A stretch of DNA of 64,000 nucleotides from Spirosoma oryzicola. GTDB taxonomy: Bacteria; Bacteroidota; Bacteroidia; Cytophagales; Spirosomataceae. The translations under genes were made by a program, and so were the position numbers. The DNA lies in the NCBI RefSeq assembly GCF_021233055.1, contig NZ_CP089538.1, positions 3,674,501 through 3,738,500 on the forward strand, in the 5' to 3' direction. Numbering within the stretch: the stretch's first letter is position 1; every line of letters starts with the position of its first letter. The notes under the pieces are model-generated. The model did not search any database. It saw only the letters and a list, made by a program, of their open reading frames with translations, and was not told the origin of the DNA. Shown here piece by piece: positions 43,472-53,251 of the stretch.

Positions 43472-44323
43472 ATGTTAACCGTCCGTAAAATTCACCCGGC
43501 AGTTTATTCGCCCATCAGTGATCTGATCACCTATCGGGCACTGCCCACACGCTCTATTGAGTATGTCGATCCGTTTTTATTTTTAAATCATCATGGTCCG
43601 CAGGTTTACGAACCAAATAATAACGGACTTCCATTTGGGCCGCATCCGCATCGGGGCATGGAGACGGTTACCTTTATTCTCGATGGCGACATTGCCCACC
43701 GGGATAGCAGCGGTCACGAAAGTGTTATCAATGCGGGTGGTGTTCAATGGATGACCGCCGGAAGCGGACTGATTCACGCCGAAGTCTCGTCGGACCAGTT
43801 TATGGAAGAAGGCGGCAAACTGGAAATTTTACAGCTTTGGCTAAATCTGCCCGCAAGTCTGAAAATGACAAAGCCGTTCTACAAAGGGCTCCAAAAAGAA
43901 GCTATTCCCAGTCTCAGGCTGGACGACGGCAAGGTAATCGTCAATTTGGTGGCGGGTGATTGGGATGGTCATCAAGCCGCCTTTGACTCCCACATTGGTA
44001 TCCAACTGAACACTATTTATTTTCAGCCGGGCGGTACAGTAACGCTTATGGTTCCTAATGATCACAACATTTTCTTCTACGTAATCAAAGGGCGTCTCAA
44101 TGCCAACGGAACTGTCATCAATGCCTTACATCTGGCCGAATTTGACCACGACAGCAGCGAACTGGTTGTAACAGCCGCCGAAGATAGTATTCTATTATTC
44201 GGTCACGCCAAGCCGCTCAACGAGCCCGTGGTTTCACAAGGGCCTTTTGTAATGAATACCCAGCAACAAATTATGGAAGCCTACGACGATTATCGAAAAG
44301 GTAAGTTTGGTAGTTGGCACTGA
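43472..44323 (+). CDS. Pirin family protein
   Basis: 283 residues, a bicupin. Metal ligands are in PFGPHPHRGMETVTFILDGDIAHRDSSGHE (His pair at about 59-61 and later His/Glu), with GGVQWMTAGSGLIHAEV after it. Pirins bind Fe(II); some act as quercetinases, others as redox-sensing partners. The second cupin (about 160-260) lacks a full metal set. No signal peptide, so cytoplasmic. Monocistronic, ending in a short hairpin. Confidence 0.93.
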   Translation: MLTVRKIHPAVYSPISDLITYRALPTRSIEYVDPFLFLNHHGPQVYEPNNNGLPFGPHPHRGMETVTFILDGDIAHRDSSGHESVINAGGVQWMTAGSGLIHAEVSSDQFMEEGGKLEILQLWLNLPASLKMTKPFYKGLQKEAIPSLRLDDGKVIVNLVAGDWDGHQAAFDSHIGIQLNTIYFQPGGTVTLMVPNDHNIFFYVIKGRLNANGTVINALHLAEFDHDSSELVVTAAEDSILLFGHAKPLNEPVVSQGPFVMNTQQQIMEAYDDYRKGKFGSWH

Positions 44324-44359
44324 TCCGAAGCACCGGCAGCAAATTAATCGTCTTTAACC

Positions 44360-44392
44360 AATCAGCCCGCCACAGATCGTAGCGGGCTGATT
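44360..44392. terminator. Bidirectional terminator
   Basis: AATCAGCCCGC (44360-44370) pairs with GCGGGCTGATT (44382-44392), 11-nt loop, between pirin and the converging channel gene. T-run is weak. Confidence 0.75.
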
Positions 44393-44396
44393 GTTG

Positions 44397-45233
44397 TTAG
44401 GCAATAACGGGTTCTTCGTTGGTAATAAACATCTTGGGTTTCGGCGCTTCGATACCGTCTCGTCCAAACTGCCGGGCGACATTCTCCAGCATGTAGTAGT
44501 ACGTTTCCCAGTACGTCTCGCTTTTTGTCCACACTCGTACGTCATAATCACGCGAATTGGCGTTCAATTTGGCGATCAACACATCGTGCGACCGATCTTT
44601 GAGCGCATAAGGACACGCATTTACAACACGCAGTAGCGACGCTTTTGTAGCGTCCAGATCGTTCTGACTGCCAACCGTATATACCTGATCAACCCGGATT
44701 ATACCTTTCGTACTGATATTCGTAATCGACGATGTGGATAGGGGTCCGTTTGGCAAAATAATGGTTTTATTATCAAGCGTCACCAGAATGGTGTCGAAGA
44801 TGCGGATGGCTTCAACCGTTCCCGTAAAACCCTGCGCGGAAATCAAATCACCAACCCGAAACGGTTTAAACGTCAGAATTAAAACGCCCCCGGCAAAGTT
44901 AGCTAGGCTGCCTTGCAGTGCCAGACCAACCGCCAGACCAGCGGCTCCGATGATAGCAACGAACGAAGTCGTTTCAACGCCCAACGTATTGGCAATACTC
45001 AGCAATAACAATACGCGTAGGACGGCATTGACCATCGACAGCAGAAAGGGCTGGACGTCACGGTCTACGTGCTGTTTCGCCATCAAAGAGGATAATAATC
45101 GGGTAATCCAGCCAATCAGCCAGAGACCCACCATAAGGGTTATGATAGCCAGCAAAATGCGGCCACCATACAGTGCGGCAAAGGTAATTACTTGGTCGTA
45201 GATGCGTTCGGCGTTCGTCTGAGCCTGTTCCAT
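44397..45233 (-). CDS. Small-conductance mechanosensitive channel (MscS type)
   Basis: 278 residues, three N-terminal membrane helices (about 15-40, 62-82, 90-112). The pore helix is AAGLAVGLALQGSLANFAGGVLIL, with the Ala/Gly packing pattern of MscS. The beta domain follows (FRVGDLISAQGFTGTVEAIRIFDT, LPNGPLSTSSITNISTKGIIRVD), then the C-terminal alpha/beta domain. It opens under membrane tension after osmotic downshock and sits in the inner membrane. It precedes corA on the minus strand at a distance of about 100 bp; the two are probably independent. Confidence 0.93.
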   Translation of the reverse strand: MEQAQTNAERIYDQVITFAALYGGRILLAIITLMVGLWLIGWITRLLSSLMAKQHVDRDVQPFLLSMVNAVLRVLLLLSIANTLGVETTSFVAIIGAAGLAVGLALQGSLANFAGGVLILTFKPFRVGDLISAQGFTGTVEAIRIFDTILVTLDNKTIILPNGPLSTSSITNISTKGIIRVDQVYTVGSQNDLDATKASLLRVVNACPYALKDRSHDVLIAKLNANSRDYDVRVWTKSETYWETYYYMLENVARQFGRDGIEAPKPKMFITNEEPVIA

Positions 45234-45333
45234 GAGTAGTAAACGGGGGATTTGTTTGCAACTCAGACGTGAATACAGATAAAGGTAACGAAACCAGATA
45301 CGAGTTAAGTAATCTTTTTTAGCCTTCTTGTTA

Positions 45334-46284
45334 CTATAACCAGTTCTTCCGCCGGAAAATCCATACCGTCAGAGCGGATGACAATACCATCATCGCTAAC
45401 GCAAATACATAGCCGTATTTCCAGTGTACCTCCGGCATTTCGTCGAAGTTCATCCCCCAGATACTCGCCAGTAAAGTCGGTGGCAAAAAGACCAGCGAAA
45501 CAACCGTAAAGATTTTGACGACCCGGTTTTGCTCCAGATCAATCAAACCGAGGTAGGTATTTTGTAGAAATTCCAGCCGTTCGAAAATAAAGTTCGTGTG
45601 ATCGATCAGCGAATTAATGTCCTTGATGAGCGTTCTCAAGCGCTGCTGTTCCGGGTCGCTAAACCAGCCGTCGGAACGAATCATTGACGAAATAACGCGC
45701 TGTTTATCAACCACATTCTCCCGAATCGACATGGTTAGCTCCTGGTAATCGTTGATATTCAGCAGCATCTCACGGTCCAGGTTAGCGTCCAGATCAAGCA
45801 TCCGGTTGATTGCTTTGATTTCGCTCGACACCATTTCGACCAGATCCGCGTCGTAGTCGATCCGGGATTCGAAAATAGATATTAGAATCTGGGCTCCGTC
45901 ACTGAACACGGCCCGACGCGATTTGATCCGCTTAACCGTATCGGCAAATGATTTCAGGTCGGCGTTGCGGTACGTAAACAGAGTATCGTCTTTAAGCAAA
46001 AAACTTACCGGTACCGTGATGTAACGTTGCTCTTTATCCGGAATTAAAAAGTTTGAATTCGCAATCAGAAAATCGTCTTCCTCAATGTAGCGGGAGCTGC
46101 TTTCAATTTCGAGCTGCTCCTGCTGACTCAAAAAATCCACGTCGAATTTCTCCTCCACGCTCTTGATCTCGGCGGGTGTCGGGTTTTGCAAATCGACCCA
46201 GAGCGTACGCTCCGTGTTGGAAAACGAATCGATGTCACGGATTTTACGAACAGAAGTTTCGTCGAGCTGGAAGATACGAATCAT
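45334..46284 (-). CDS. corA: Magnesium/cobalt transporter CorA
   Basis: 316 residues from MIRIFQLDE. It forms a pentameric magnesium channel. The long soluble domain (1-255) leads to the stalk helix (NFIFERLEFLQNTYLGLIDLEQNR), then two C-terminal membrane helices with the GMN selectivity motif in LLASIWGMNFDEMPEVHW. The tail IFRRKNWL is basic. An upstream in-frame ATG would add 12 residues. Upstream on the same strand lies a terminator, so it starts its own transcript. Confidence 0.95.
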   Translation of the reverse strand: MIRIFQLDETSVRKIRDIDSFSNTERTLWVDLQNPTPAEIKSVEEKFDVDFLSQQEQLEIESSSRYIEEDDFLIANSNFLIPDKEQRYITVPVSFLLKDDTLFTYRNADLKSFADTVKRIKSRRAVFSDGAQILISIFESRIDYDADLVEMVSSEIKAINRMLDLDANLDREMLLNINDYQELTMSIRENVVDKQRVISSMIRSDGWFSDPEQQRLRTLIKDINSLIDHTNFIFERLEFLQNTYLGLIDLEQNRVVKIFTVVSLVFLPPTLLASIWGMNFDEMPEVHWKYGYVFALAMMVLSSALTVWIFRRKNWL

Positions 46285-46332
46285 GAAGTCCAGTTTAGAA
46301 GTGCTGTAATTGGGACGCAAAGTTCATAAAAA

Positions 46333-46359
46333 AACGGAGCGGTGGAAAGCCGCTCCGTT
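46333..46359 (-). terminator. Terminator of the amidohydrolase operon
   Basis: AACGGAGCGG (46333-46342) pairs with CCGCTCCGTT (46350-46359). Read on the minus strand, the stem is followed by a T-run, about 35 bp after the smaller amidohydrolase-fold gene. Confidence 0.85.
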
Positions 46360-46392
46360 AACTGTTTACTAAGTTAATGTCCCTGCCGGGTT

Positions 46393-47685
46393 TTATTTCT
46401 GCTCATATTTGTCTTTATACGTTTTATAGAGCCGCTTGTGGCGGTCATCCAGATTGACCTTACGGCCCTGAATGAATACCTGTTCGACCACGTTGGTACG
46501 CATATCGAGCGCGTCGCCCGCTGACACAAATAAGGTAGCCTGCTTACCTTTTTCTAGCGTTCCAACGGCGTTATCGATGCCCAGAATTTTGGCGTTGTTC
46601 AGCGTAATCAGTTTAAGCGCTTCTTCTTTGTCCGGAATACCAAAACCGGCGGCTGTTCCGGCCAGAAATGCCAGATTTCGCGTGCGCCACCACTCATCGG
46701 CATAACTCAGCCCAACGAGCACACCCGCTTTTTGCAGGATACCCGGCATACGATACGGCAAATCCACGTCCTCATCTTCCCGGTTTGGCAGTCGATGCAA
46801 CTGGCTTAGGATCACCGGCACGTTATTCTCTTTCAAAAAAGTAGCTACCCGATTGGCTTCTTCGCCACCAACGACCACTACCTTCGGGATACCCAGCGCT
46901 TTGGCGAAGGTTACTGCTTCGATAATATCTTTGCCGTAATCAGCCCGGATGTACAGGTTTTGTTTACCCGAAAATAATCCGCGCATAGCCTCTAACTTGA
47001 GATTCATTGGCATCGGATTCGATAGGGCTGCGTACGCCTTCGCGTCGGAAAACGTTGCCTGCAAGGCGCTGATCGCTTCGGTCCGCTTCGAGTTTTTCCG
47101 AACCGTAAGCGAGAAGTCATCGTAGTTGAACTCACGGGCGAAATAACCCGGCCAGTTGAGCCAGAGGCCGTCGTCTTTTTTCAAAACGGCATCTTCCCAG
47201 TTCCAGCCGTCGGCCATCATCACGCTTGAACTTCCCGACACTGTACCGCCTTGCGGCATAGCCTGCGTCAGCAAAACGCCGTTGTTGCGAATAGTCGGAA
47301 TAATCTCCGAATCGGTGTTATACGCAATCAGAGCCCGAACGTTAGGGTTTAGATCGCCAATTTCCTGCTTATCGACCGTGGCTTTTACCGCACCAATTTC
47401 CTGCAAACCGACGGTTGCGGCTGGTGAGATAAAGCCGGGATAGACGTGCTTTCCCGAAGCGCTGATGACCTCGGCTCCCGCCGTTGGGGTACTACCATCA
47501 CCAATGGCCGTGATTACCCCTTTGTCGAATACCACAACGCCATTCTGAATGATTTGCCCATTGCCAACGTGAATGGTTGCCCCGGTCAGGGCGATGGCCC
47601 GTTCCTGCGGTTTGGCCGGAGCCGGGTTCTGGGCGTAACTCGTAAGAACGCCCAGCGTAAGTATGGATGTCAGTATTTTTTTCAT
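46393..47685 (-). CDS. Exported amidohydrolase-fold protein lacking metal ligands
   Basis: 430 residues. Signal peptide about 1-18 (ending TSYAQ). It starts like an amidohydrolase (IALTGATIHVGNGQIIQNGVVVFDKGVITAIG), and the end has GTLEKGKQATLFVSAGD. But where enzymes have a metal-binding HxH after PGFID, this protein reads HVYPGFISPAATVG, and no later ligand His is evident. It is therefore probably not a metal-dependent hydrolase; a binding or structural role is more likely. It follows the larger amidohydrolase gene with a 50-bp gap and is in the same operon, so the pair may form one complex. Confidence 0.82.
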   Translation of the reverse strand: MKKILTSILTLGVLTSYAQNPAPAKPQERAIALTGATIHVGNGQIIQNGVVVFDKGVITAIGDGSTPTAGAEVISASGKHVYPGFISPAATVGLQEIGAVKATVDKQEIGDLNPNVRALIAYNTDSEIIPTIRNNGVLLTQAMPQGGTVSGSSSVMMADGWNWEDAVLKKDDGLWLNWPGYFAREFNYDDFSLTVRKNSKRTEAISALQATFSDAKAYAALSNPMPMNLKLEAMRGLFSGKQNLYIRADYGKDIIEAVTFAKALGIPKVVVVGGEEANRVATFLKENNVPVILSQLHRLPNREDEDVDLPYRMPGILQKAGVLVGLSYADEWWRTRNLAFLAGTAAGFGIPDKEEALKLITLNNAKILGIDNAVGTLEKGKQATLFVSAGDALDMRTNVVEQVFIQGRKVNLDDRHKRLYKTYKDKYEQK

Positions 47686-47735
47686 GTGTTTTTCTTGAAT
47701 GCCCGAACGCCCGTAGAAGAATTACCGGGTTCAGT

Positions 47736-50700
47736 CTATTTTCCTTCTTCTTCGCCTTCAGCCATGACACCCTCAACGTCTTCGCAGTGCCACATCCGCG
47801 ACCGTCTGAACGTTGGGCGCTGGGTTGGTACACCGCTCGCTTTGGCCGACAAGGTTTTCTGAATCAGCCGGGCCCGCTCGGCCTGCATGGCTTCCCGCTT
47901 GGCTTCTTCGCCTTTCAGGCTAAAGTAAATAGCGCCTTCGATCATTGTTATTTCGGGCCGGGCGTAGATAGACAGCGGGTGCGCATTCCAGAGGACCAAA
48001 TCCGCGTCTTTACCCGCCTTGATACTCCCCATCCGATTGTCCAGATGCAACAGTTTTGCCGGGTTGAGCGTCACCATTTTCCAGGCATCTTCTTCCGAAA
48101 CACCACCGTATTCGACGGTTTTGGCCGCTTCCTGATTCAACCGGCGGGCCATCTCAGCGTCGTCGGAGTTGATCGAAACCGTTACTCCCTGACGGTGCAT
48201 CAGAGCCGCGTTGTACGGAATCGCGTCGTGCACTTCCATTTTGTACGCCCACCAGTCGGCAAACGACGAGCCACCCGCTCCGTGTTTCGCCATCTTGTCG
48301 GCCAGTTTGTACCCTTCCAGAATGTGCGTAAACGTGTTGACTTTGAAGCCCAGCGAGTCAGCTACTTTCAACAGCATGTTGATCTCCGACTGCACGTACG
48401 AGTGGCAGGTGATAAACCGTTTGTTCGCCAGAATTTCGGCCAGCGCATCGAGTTCAATATCCCGGCGCGGTGGCGTAGCGTTGGCTTTTTCTTTGGCGCT
48501 CAGCTTGTTATAAGCCGTCCACCCTTTCGAGTACTCTTTAGCGCGGGTGAAGTGATCCATGTAAACCTGTTCTACCCCCATCCGCGACTGTGGGAACCGA
48601 ACACCACCGCTGGGGTTATTGGCTTGTTTGACGTTCTCGCCCAACGCAAACTTGATAAAGCCGTCGGCCCCTTTGATGAGCATATTCTCCGGCGACTCGC
48701 CCCATTTTAGTTTGACAATAGCCGACTGACCACCGATGGAGTTTGCGGAACCATGCAGCAGTTGGGAGGTTGTAACACCACCCGCCAGTTGCCGATAGAT
48801 GTTTACGTCGTCGGGGTTAATAACATCAGCCATCCGCACCTCTGCCGAACTCGACTGTCCGCCTTCGTTGACTGAGAGCAGGGCAATATGCGAATGTTCG
48901 TCGATGATACCGTTGGTCAGGTGTTTGCCCGTACCGTCGATCACGTTCACATTGGCGGGTGCTGTCAGACCTTTACCGATTTTAGAAATTTTACCGTCCG
49001 TTACCAGCACGTCGGCTCCGGTCATCACGCCATCTTTCTCGTTGGTCCAGACGGTAGCGTTGCGAATCAGTACGGTCTCTGCTTTGGGTTTTTGCAGATT
49101 ACCCATACCCACGAACGGATACATGACAGCGGTAGACGACGTGGCCGACGTTGACCGGGCAGCCGTTACGGTAGTCGATTGCGGGATATCGCCCGATCGG
49201 GTTGCCGACCAGGTGATGCGTTTTCCATCGGGGGTTTCGCCGTCGCCCTTAAGGGTGGTTGGCGAGGTGCGGTAACCCGTTAGGCGCGTCGTACCCGAAT
49301 TGGGGCGACGATCCAGTTGGGTTTGAATCGAGATAATATCTCCACTGATAGCAACTTTCGGGGTGATTTTGGTTGTATCGACCTGGATTTGGTAGTCGGG
49401 CTTATCGGCTGACTTCCCGGTTATGTTCAACTTAATGTTGCTCCGGTCACCGATGGTCAACTGCCAGCTTCCGCGCAGATCAGCGGCATCTTTCTGATTG
49501 ACGATGTACTGCTTACCGCGAATCCAGTTTTCGAAGATGACGTTATCCGCGCTGAACAAATTGCCGGAGGTTATAATAAAGTTGGCGACCCGGCCTTTCT
49601 GCAAGGTGCCAACCATGTCCTCAGCCTTCATGAGCCGGGCAGGTACGACGGTCAGCGCTTCCAGGGCTTTCTGCTCCGACAGGCCGTTTTCAATGGCTTT
49701 GCGCAGATTGGCCCAGAACTCAGTTTTATTGCGAAGTCCTGCCGTTGTCAGCGCAAAAGGAATGTTGGCACTAGCTAGTCGTCCCGCATTCATGGGTGCC
49801 ATTTCCCAGTGCTTCAATTCAGAAATAGCCACGTTATCGGCATCCCAGGCATCTTCAACGTCGTACGGCTGCGGAAAATTAACTGGTACAATCAGTGATG
49901 CGCCCGTTGCTTTGATCTCGTCAAGACGCTGGTATTCATCGCCCGAGCCTTTGATGATGTACTGAACACCAAACTCGTCGCCTACTTTGTCGGCCCGGAG
50001 AACCGCCAGTTTGTCGCCCACTTCAAAGATCGCGGGTAGCGACAGGTTACGGCTCAGAGCCTCGAGCGACAGGTTTGCCTGCTCCTTGTTCCCACCCCGT
50101 TTGTACCAGTCAGCATCGTACATGGCCTGCCGCAACAACGCTACGGAACCCATCGCCGAGTTTGGGTAATTTTGCCGCGATGTGCCTTTGCTGAACGAGT
50201 AATGAGCCGTAGCATTTGGTTTCAGCACAAGCGTATTTTCCCGGTCGTCGGCAAGAGCCACCAAAGCGCCCGTTCCCCGAACGATTCCATCGTGTGGGTG
50301 CGTCAGTACGGCTCCAAAGCCTAATTTGCGAAGTTCATCGGCCTTGGCTGGCGTCGCCTTGAAGAGTAAGCTGGCATTGTTTTCGGGTTGTACCGCCTGG
50401 TTCCAGTAGTAAGCCCCTTTTTTGGTTGATTCCAGTTGCGGAGGGCCACCCCGAAATCCGCCGGGACCACCCGTCTGTGGTATTTCCGGCATGCCATAGT
50501 CAGAGTCAATATCGATCAGAGCAGGGTAAATGCGTTTACCTTTCAAATCGGCAACAACCGTTCCGGCAGGAAGGCTAACGTTGCTGCCGACAGCCTCGAC
50601 GCGACCGTCACGAATGAGTAGCGTAGCGTTTTGTAGGGTCGTTTGTGGATCAACAACAATGGTAGCGTTGGTGAATGCATACAATCCTGGCCGTTCGTCG

Positions 50701-50789
50701 TAGACACCGTTGCGGGGGAAGGTCGTCTGAGCCACAGCAGAGTAGGCCAGACCAGCCGCAAGTAGTGCCGTCAGGAAATGTCTTGTCAT
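47736..50789 (-). CDS. Exported two-domain amidohydrolase family protein
   Basis: 1017 residues from MTRHFLTALLAAG (signal peptide ending AVAQ). It holds two amidohydrolase-type domains. The first (about 30-450) begins LYAFTNATIVVDPQTTLQNA but lacks HxH: the site reads IYPALIDIDSDYG. A beta-rich linker (about 455-575) follows. The second domain is intact: NGIIDEHSHIALLS near 630 (HxH), FITCHSYVQSE, FTHILEGYKL and SINSDDAEMARR supply His and Asp ligands. Ends in a charged, Glu-rich tail. It likely hydrolyses a peptide or cyclic amide in the periplasm. Operon with the smaller ligand-less relative downstream. Confidence 0.88.
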   Translation of the reverse strand: MTRHFLTALLAAGLAYSAVAQTTFPRNGVYDERPGLYAFTNATIVVDPQTTLQNATLLIRDGRVEAVGSNVSLPAGTVVADLKGKRIYPALIDIDSDYGMPEIPQTGGPGGFRGGPPQLESTKKGAYYWNQAVQPENNASLLFKATPAKADELRKLGFGAVLTHPHDGIVRGTGALVALADDRENTLVLKPNATAHYSFSKGTSRQNYPNSAMGSVALLRQAMYDADWYKRGGNKEQANLSLEALSRNLSLPAIFEVGDKLAVLRADKVGDEFGVQYIIKGSGDEYQRLDEIKATGASLIVPVNFPQPYDVEDAWDADNVAISELKHWEMAPMNAGRLASANIPFALTTAGLRNKTEFWANLRKAIENGLSEQKALEALTVVPARLMKAEDMVGTLQKGRVANFIITSGNLFSADNVIFENWIRGKQYIVNQKDAADLRGSWQLTIGDRSNIKLNITGKSADKPDYQIQVDTTKITPKVAISGDIISIQTQLDRRPNSGTTRLTGYRTSPTTLKGDGETPDGKRITWSATRSGDIPQSTTVTAARSTSATSSTAVMYPFVGMGNLQKPKAETVLIRNATVWTNEKDGVMTGADVLVTDGKISKIGKGLTAPANVNVIDGTGKHLTNGIIDEHSHIALLSVNEGGQSSSAEVRMADVINPDDVNIYRQLAGGVTTSQLLHGSANSIGGQSAIVKLKWGESPENMLIKGADGFIKFALGENVKQANNPSGGVRFPQSRMGVEQVYMDHFTRAKEYSKGWTAYNKLSAKEKANATPPRRDIELDALAEILANKRFITCHSYVQSEINMLLKVADSLGFKVNTFTHILEGYKLADKMAKHGAGGSSFADWWAYKMEVHDAIPYNAALMHRQGVTVSINSDDAEMARRLNQEAAKTVEYGGVSEEDAWKMVTLNPAKLLHLDNRMGSIKAGKDADLVLWNAHPLSIYARPEITMIEGAIYFSLKGEEAKREAMQAERARLIQKTLSAKASGVPTQRPTFRRSRMWHCEDVEGVMAEGEEEGK

Positions 50790-50988
50790 GAAGTAGTTTG
50801 ATTGGTTAATGATTGGGGTTAACTCCCAAAAATACGTAAACAATTGCCTTTACGGTCACTTCCCCAAATAATATATCGCCACCAAGGCGCAACTACGAAT
50901 AGATTTATCATTATATTAAAATTGTTTCTTTGTATTGATCAACACCACCTGGTTAATTTGTAGCGATCAACACCAACCTTCAATCTGT

Positions 50989-51711
50989 ATGCGCCATTCA
51001 TCTTCTATCCTGTTACTTATTGGCTTTTTTATCACACTTCAATTGCGGGCGCAAGGATCCCTCCAGACAACCCGCGACCTTATGAATCACAACGGGCTGA
51101 GCGCAGCAACGACCAACCGGCAAAATAATGCAGGCAAGTTGCTTGGTAGCCCTTACCTCGACACAACCTGGCAGACCAGCAACGTAAAGTTTTACGGCAA
51201 TCTTAATCTCGTCAGTGATTCACTCGCTAACGTACCGGTTCGGCTGGACCTTTATTCGCATGATGTTGAAGTTCGAGCGGGTGCTAACGACGTTCGGGTA
51301 GCGAAAGGCCCTTCGGTGAAATACATCGTGCCTACCAACCCATCCGATTCGCCGAGCCGGTTCGTCAACGTTCGCGAGTTTAAAGGTGAGGCCGACGCCC
51401 TGGCGGGCTTTTTCGAGCAAATCGCTGCGGGTAAGCTAACGTTGCTACAATACCCGTCTGTTTATGTGAAACGGGCCAATTTCAACCCGGCTATGGGTAC
51501 TGGTTCCAAAGATGATGAGCTGATTCCCAAAAACGACTGGTACATCGTCCAGAATGGAAAAGCTAACCGGTTTTCTCCCGGCAGGAAATCATTGCTTGAG
51601 CTGATGGCCGATAAAAAGGAGCAGATTGAAACCTATCTCAAAACGGAAAAACCGGATTTAAAAACCAAGCCGGGTCTATCGGCGGTGTTTGCTTACTACA
51701 ATAGTCTTTAA
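50989..51711 (+). CDS. Uncharacterised exported protein
   Basis: 240 residues from MRHSSSILLLIGFF. Signal peptide about 1-21 (ending LRAQG). The mature part has LGSPYLDTTWQTSNVKFYGNLNLVSDSLANVPVRLDLYSHDVEVR followed by a Lys/Pro-rich region and a C-terminal helical stretch SLLELMADKKEQIETYLKTE. The pattern resembles exported proteins of unknown function common in this phylum. No ligand or catalytic motif. An upstream in-frame ATG at 50935 would add 18 residues and hide the signal peptide. Followed by an outer-membrane barrel gene on the same strand at about 95 bp. Confidence 0.7.
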   Translation: MRHSSSILLLIGFFITLQLRAQGSLQTTRDLMNHNGLSAATTNRQNNAGKLLGSPYLDTTWQTSNVKFYGNLNLVSDSLANVPVRLDLYSHDVEVRAGANDVRVAKGPSVKYIVPTNPSDSPSRFVNVREFKGEADALAGFFEQIAAGKLTLLQYPSVYVKRANFNPAMGTGSKDDELIPKNDWYIVQNGKANRFSPGRKSLLELMADKKEQIETYLKTEKPDLKTKPGLSAVFAYYNSL

Positions 51712-51805
51712 CGGCATTTTAACCGCTGATTATCAAGAGCAAGCTAAATTGAGCCACTTATCAACCGGGTTAGACTAAGTAAGCTAGTCCGATTGATTTC
51801 TGGCA

Positions 51806-53104
51806 ATGCGTCGTCTATTTTCTTTGTCCTTTATTCTACCGGTTTCCTTGGCTTATCGAATAAGCGTTCGCAAGGATTGGGTTGCGGCTCTTTTTAGTAC
51901 CTTCTTTTTGGTGAACGCCTGTCGCGCTCAATTGCCTTCGGGCAGGGATACCTCAACGGTCGGAGTAGATACCCTCAATAGCAGACGAGCAATTCATTAT
52001 CAGGATGTTGCCGACGTCCTCAAACGGTGCTTCCCACGTTTGGGCATCACCACTCACGACTCGGCCTCGTTGCAGGAAGGGAAACGGTTTGTCCTGGTGC
52101 TTCCTCAGGTTGGCTACACCCTTCAAACGCGTGCCCTGGCTGCCATTGTCGTCAATACAGCTTTCCGAAAGCCACTGGCAAACATGTCGACCATGACCGG
52201 AACGCTTTCCTACACCCAGAATAATCAGGTGATTCTGATGGCGAATGCCGCCGTATGGAGTGCCGCCAACCGCTATTTATGGACCAACGACTGGCGGTTG
52301 ATGCATTACCCACAGGCGACCTACGGATTAGGCATGTACACGTCCACCGACCGGGTGATCAACATGGATTATGCCTACTTTCGCCTGTACCAAAGCCTGT
52401 TACGACGTCTGGCACCAAACTTTTACGCTGGGATTGGTTACGCACTGGATTTACATTGGGGTATCAACAGCTACGATAGTCGTCGGGAATTGACGCGTAT
52501 CTCCCGCTATTCGGTTGGTGTGGCCGGTCGGTCGGTATCCTCAGGTCCTACACTGCATATTCTATACGACAATCGGCAGAATGCGATCAATCCAAACGGC
52601 GGCTTGTACGTTAACGCCGTTTTTCGCGCGAACACGCAAGCACTCGGCAGCGATAAAACCTACCAATCGCTGTTGATCGAAGCCCGAAAGTACATACACC
52701 TACCTCGGCAATCAGACAACATTCTGGCCTTTTGGTCCTATAACGCGCTAACGTTGAGCAGCGATCCTCCTTTCCTGGATTTACCCAGCACGGGTTGGGA
52801 CAGTAACGGAAATGTTGGCCGGGGTTTTATCCAGGGACGTTTTCGGGGCAAGAAACTACTGTATGCCGAAACCGAATACCGATTCCCACTAACGACCAAT
52901 CGGCTTTTAGGGGGTGTCATTTTCGCCAATGCCCAATCCGTTACGGAACATCCCAGCGAACAATTCGAAAAGGTAGTACCAGCGGTTGGAGCGGGTTTGC
53001 GCTTAAAAATGAATAAAATTTCCCGAACAAACCTCTCTGTCGATTACGGATTTGGCTTCGATGGATCGAAAGGTTTGTTCTTTAATTTAGGCGAAGTCTT
53101 CTAG
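51806..53104 (+). CDS. Omp85/BamA-like outer-membrane barrel protein
   Basis: 432 residues. Export region about 1-41 (ending CRAQ). There are no POTRA repeats; residues 70-432 look like the 16-strand surface-antigen barrel alone. NVGRGFIQGRFRGKKLLYAETEYRFPL carries the (V/G)RGF loop and the following strand typical of Omp85 lids, and the chain ends in a beta strand with terminal Phe. The role (protein or lipid insertion, or a channel) cannot be assigned. It sits between an exported unknown and a DUF5916 barrel gene, all on the + strand. Confidence 0.8.
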   Translation: MRRLFSLSFILPVSLAYRISVRKDWVAALFSTFFLVNACRAQLPSGRDTSTVGVDTLNSRRAIHYQDVADVLKRCFPRLGITTHDSASLQEGKRFVLVLPQVGYTLQTRALAAIVVNTAFRKPLANMSTMTGTLSYTQNNQVILMANAAVWSAANRYLWTNDWRLMHYPQATYGLGMYTSTDRVINMDYAYFRLYQSLLRRLAPNFYAGIGYALDLHWGINSYDSRRELTRISRYSVGVAGRSVSSGPTLHILYDNRQNAINPNGGLYVNAVFRANTQALGSDKTYQSLLIEARKYIHLPRQSDNILAFWSYNALTLSSDPPFLDLPSTGWDSNGNVGRGFIQGRFRGKKLLYAETEYRFPLTTNRLLGGVIFANAQSVTEHPSEQFEKVVPAVGAGLRLKMNKISRTNLSVDYGFGFDGSKGLFFNLGEVF

Positions 53105-53208
53105 CTTAAATTACATTCATTTTACCCAATAATTAGCAGACTAACCTACCAAAAGGTATAAGGGAATCTCTATAGACTAAACAATCAGAAAGGGTGAGTA
53201 ATTTGATT

Positions 53209-53251
53209 AAGTAAATTTTGACAAAAACCGGCTGTAAAGTAAAATTTTGAC
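53209..53251 (+). promoter_or_regulatory. Direct-repeat region, possible promoter of the DUF5916 gene
   Basis: AAGTAAATTTTGAC (53209-53222) and AAGTAAAATTTTGAC (53237-53251) form a direct repeat about one 28-bp step apart. TTG at 53218-53220 and TAAAATTTTG at 53240-53249 resemble a -33/-7 pair. TCTCTATAGA also occurs twice nearby (53167 and 53285). Confidence 0.4.

Noticed and set aside
47667..48710. A 347-codon + strand frame
   Set aside because: It is antisense to the amidohydrolase operon; typical codon-bias shadow with no family pattern.
7211..51791. AGTAAGCTAGTCCG occurs in the hairpin at 7211 and again at 51778
   Set aside because: A 14-bp match is expected by chance several times in 64 kb, and the second copy is not in a hairpin.
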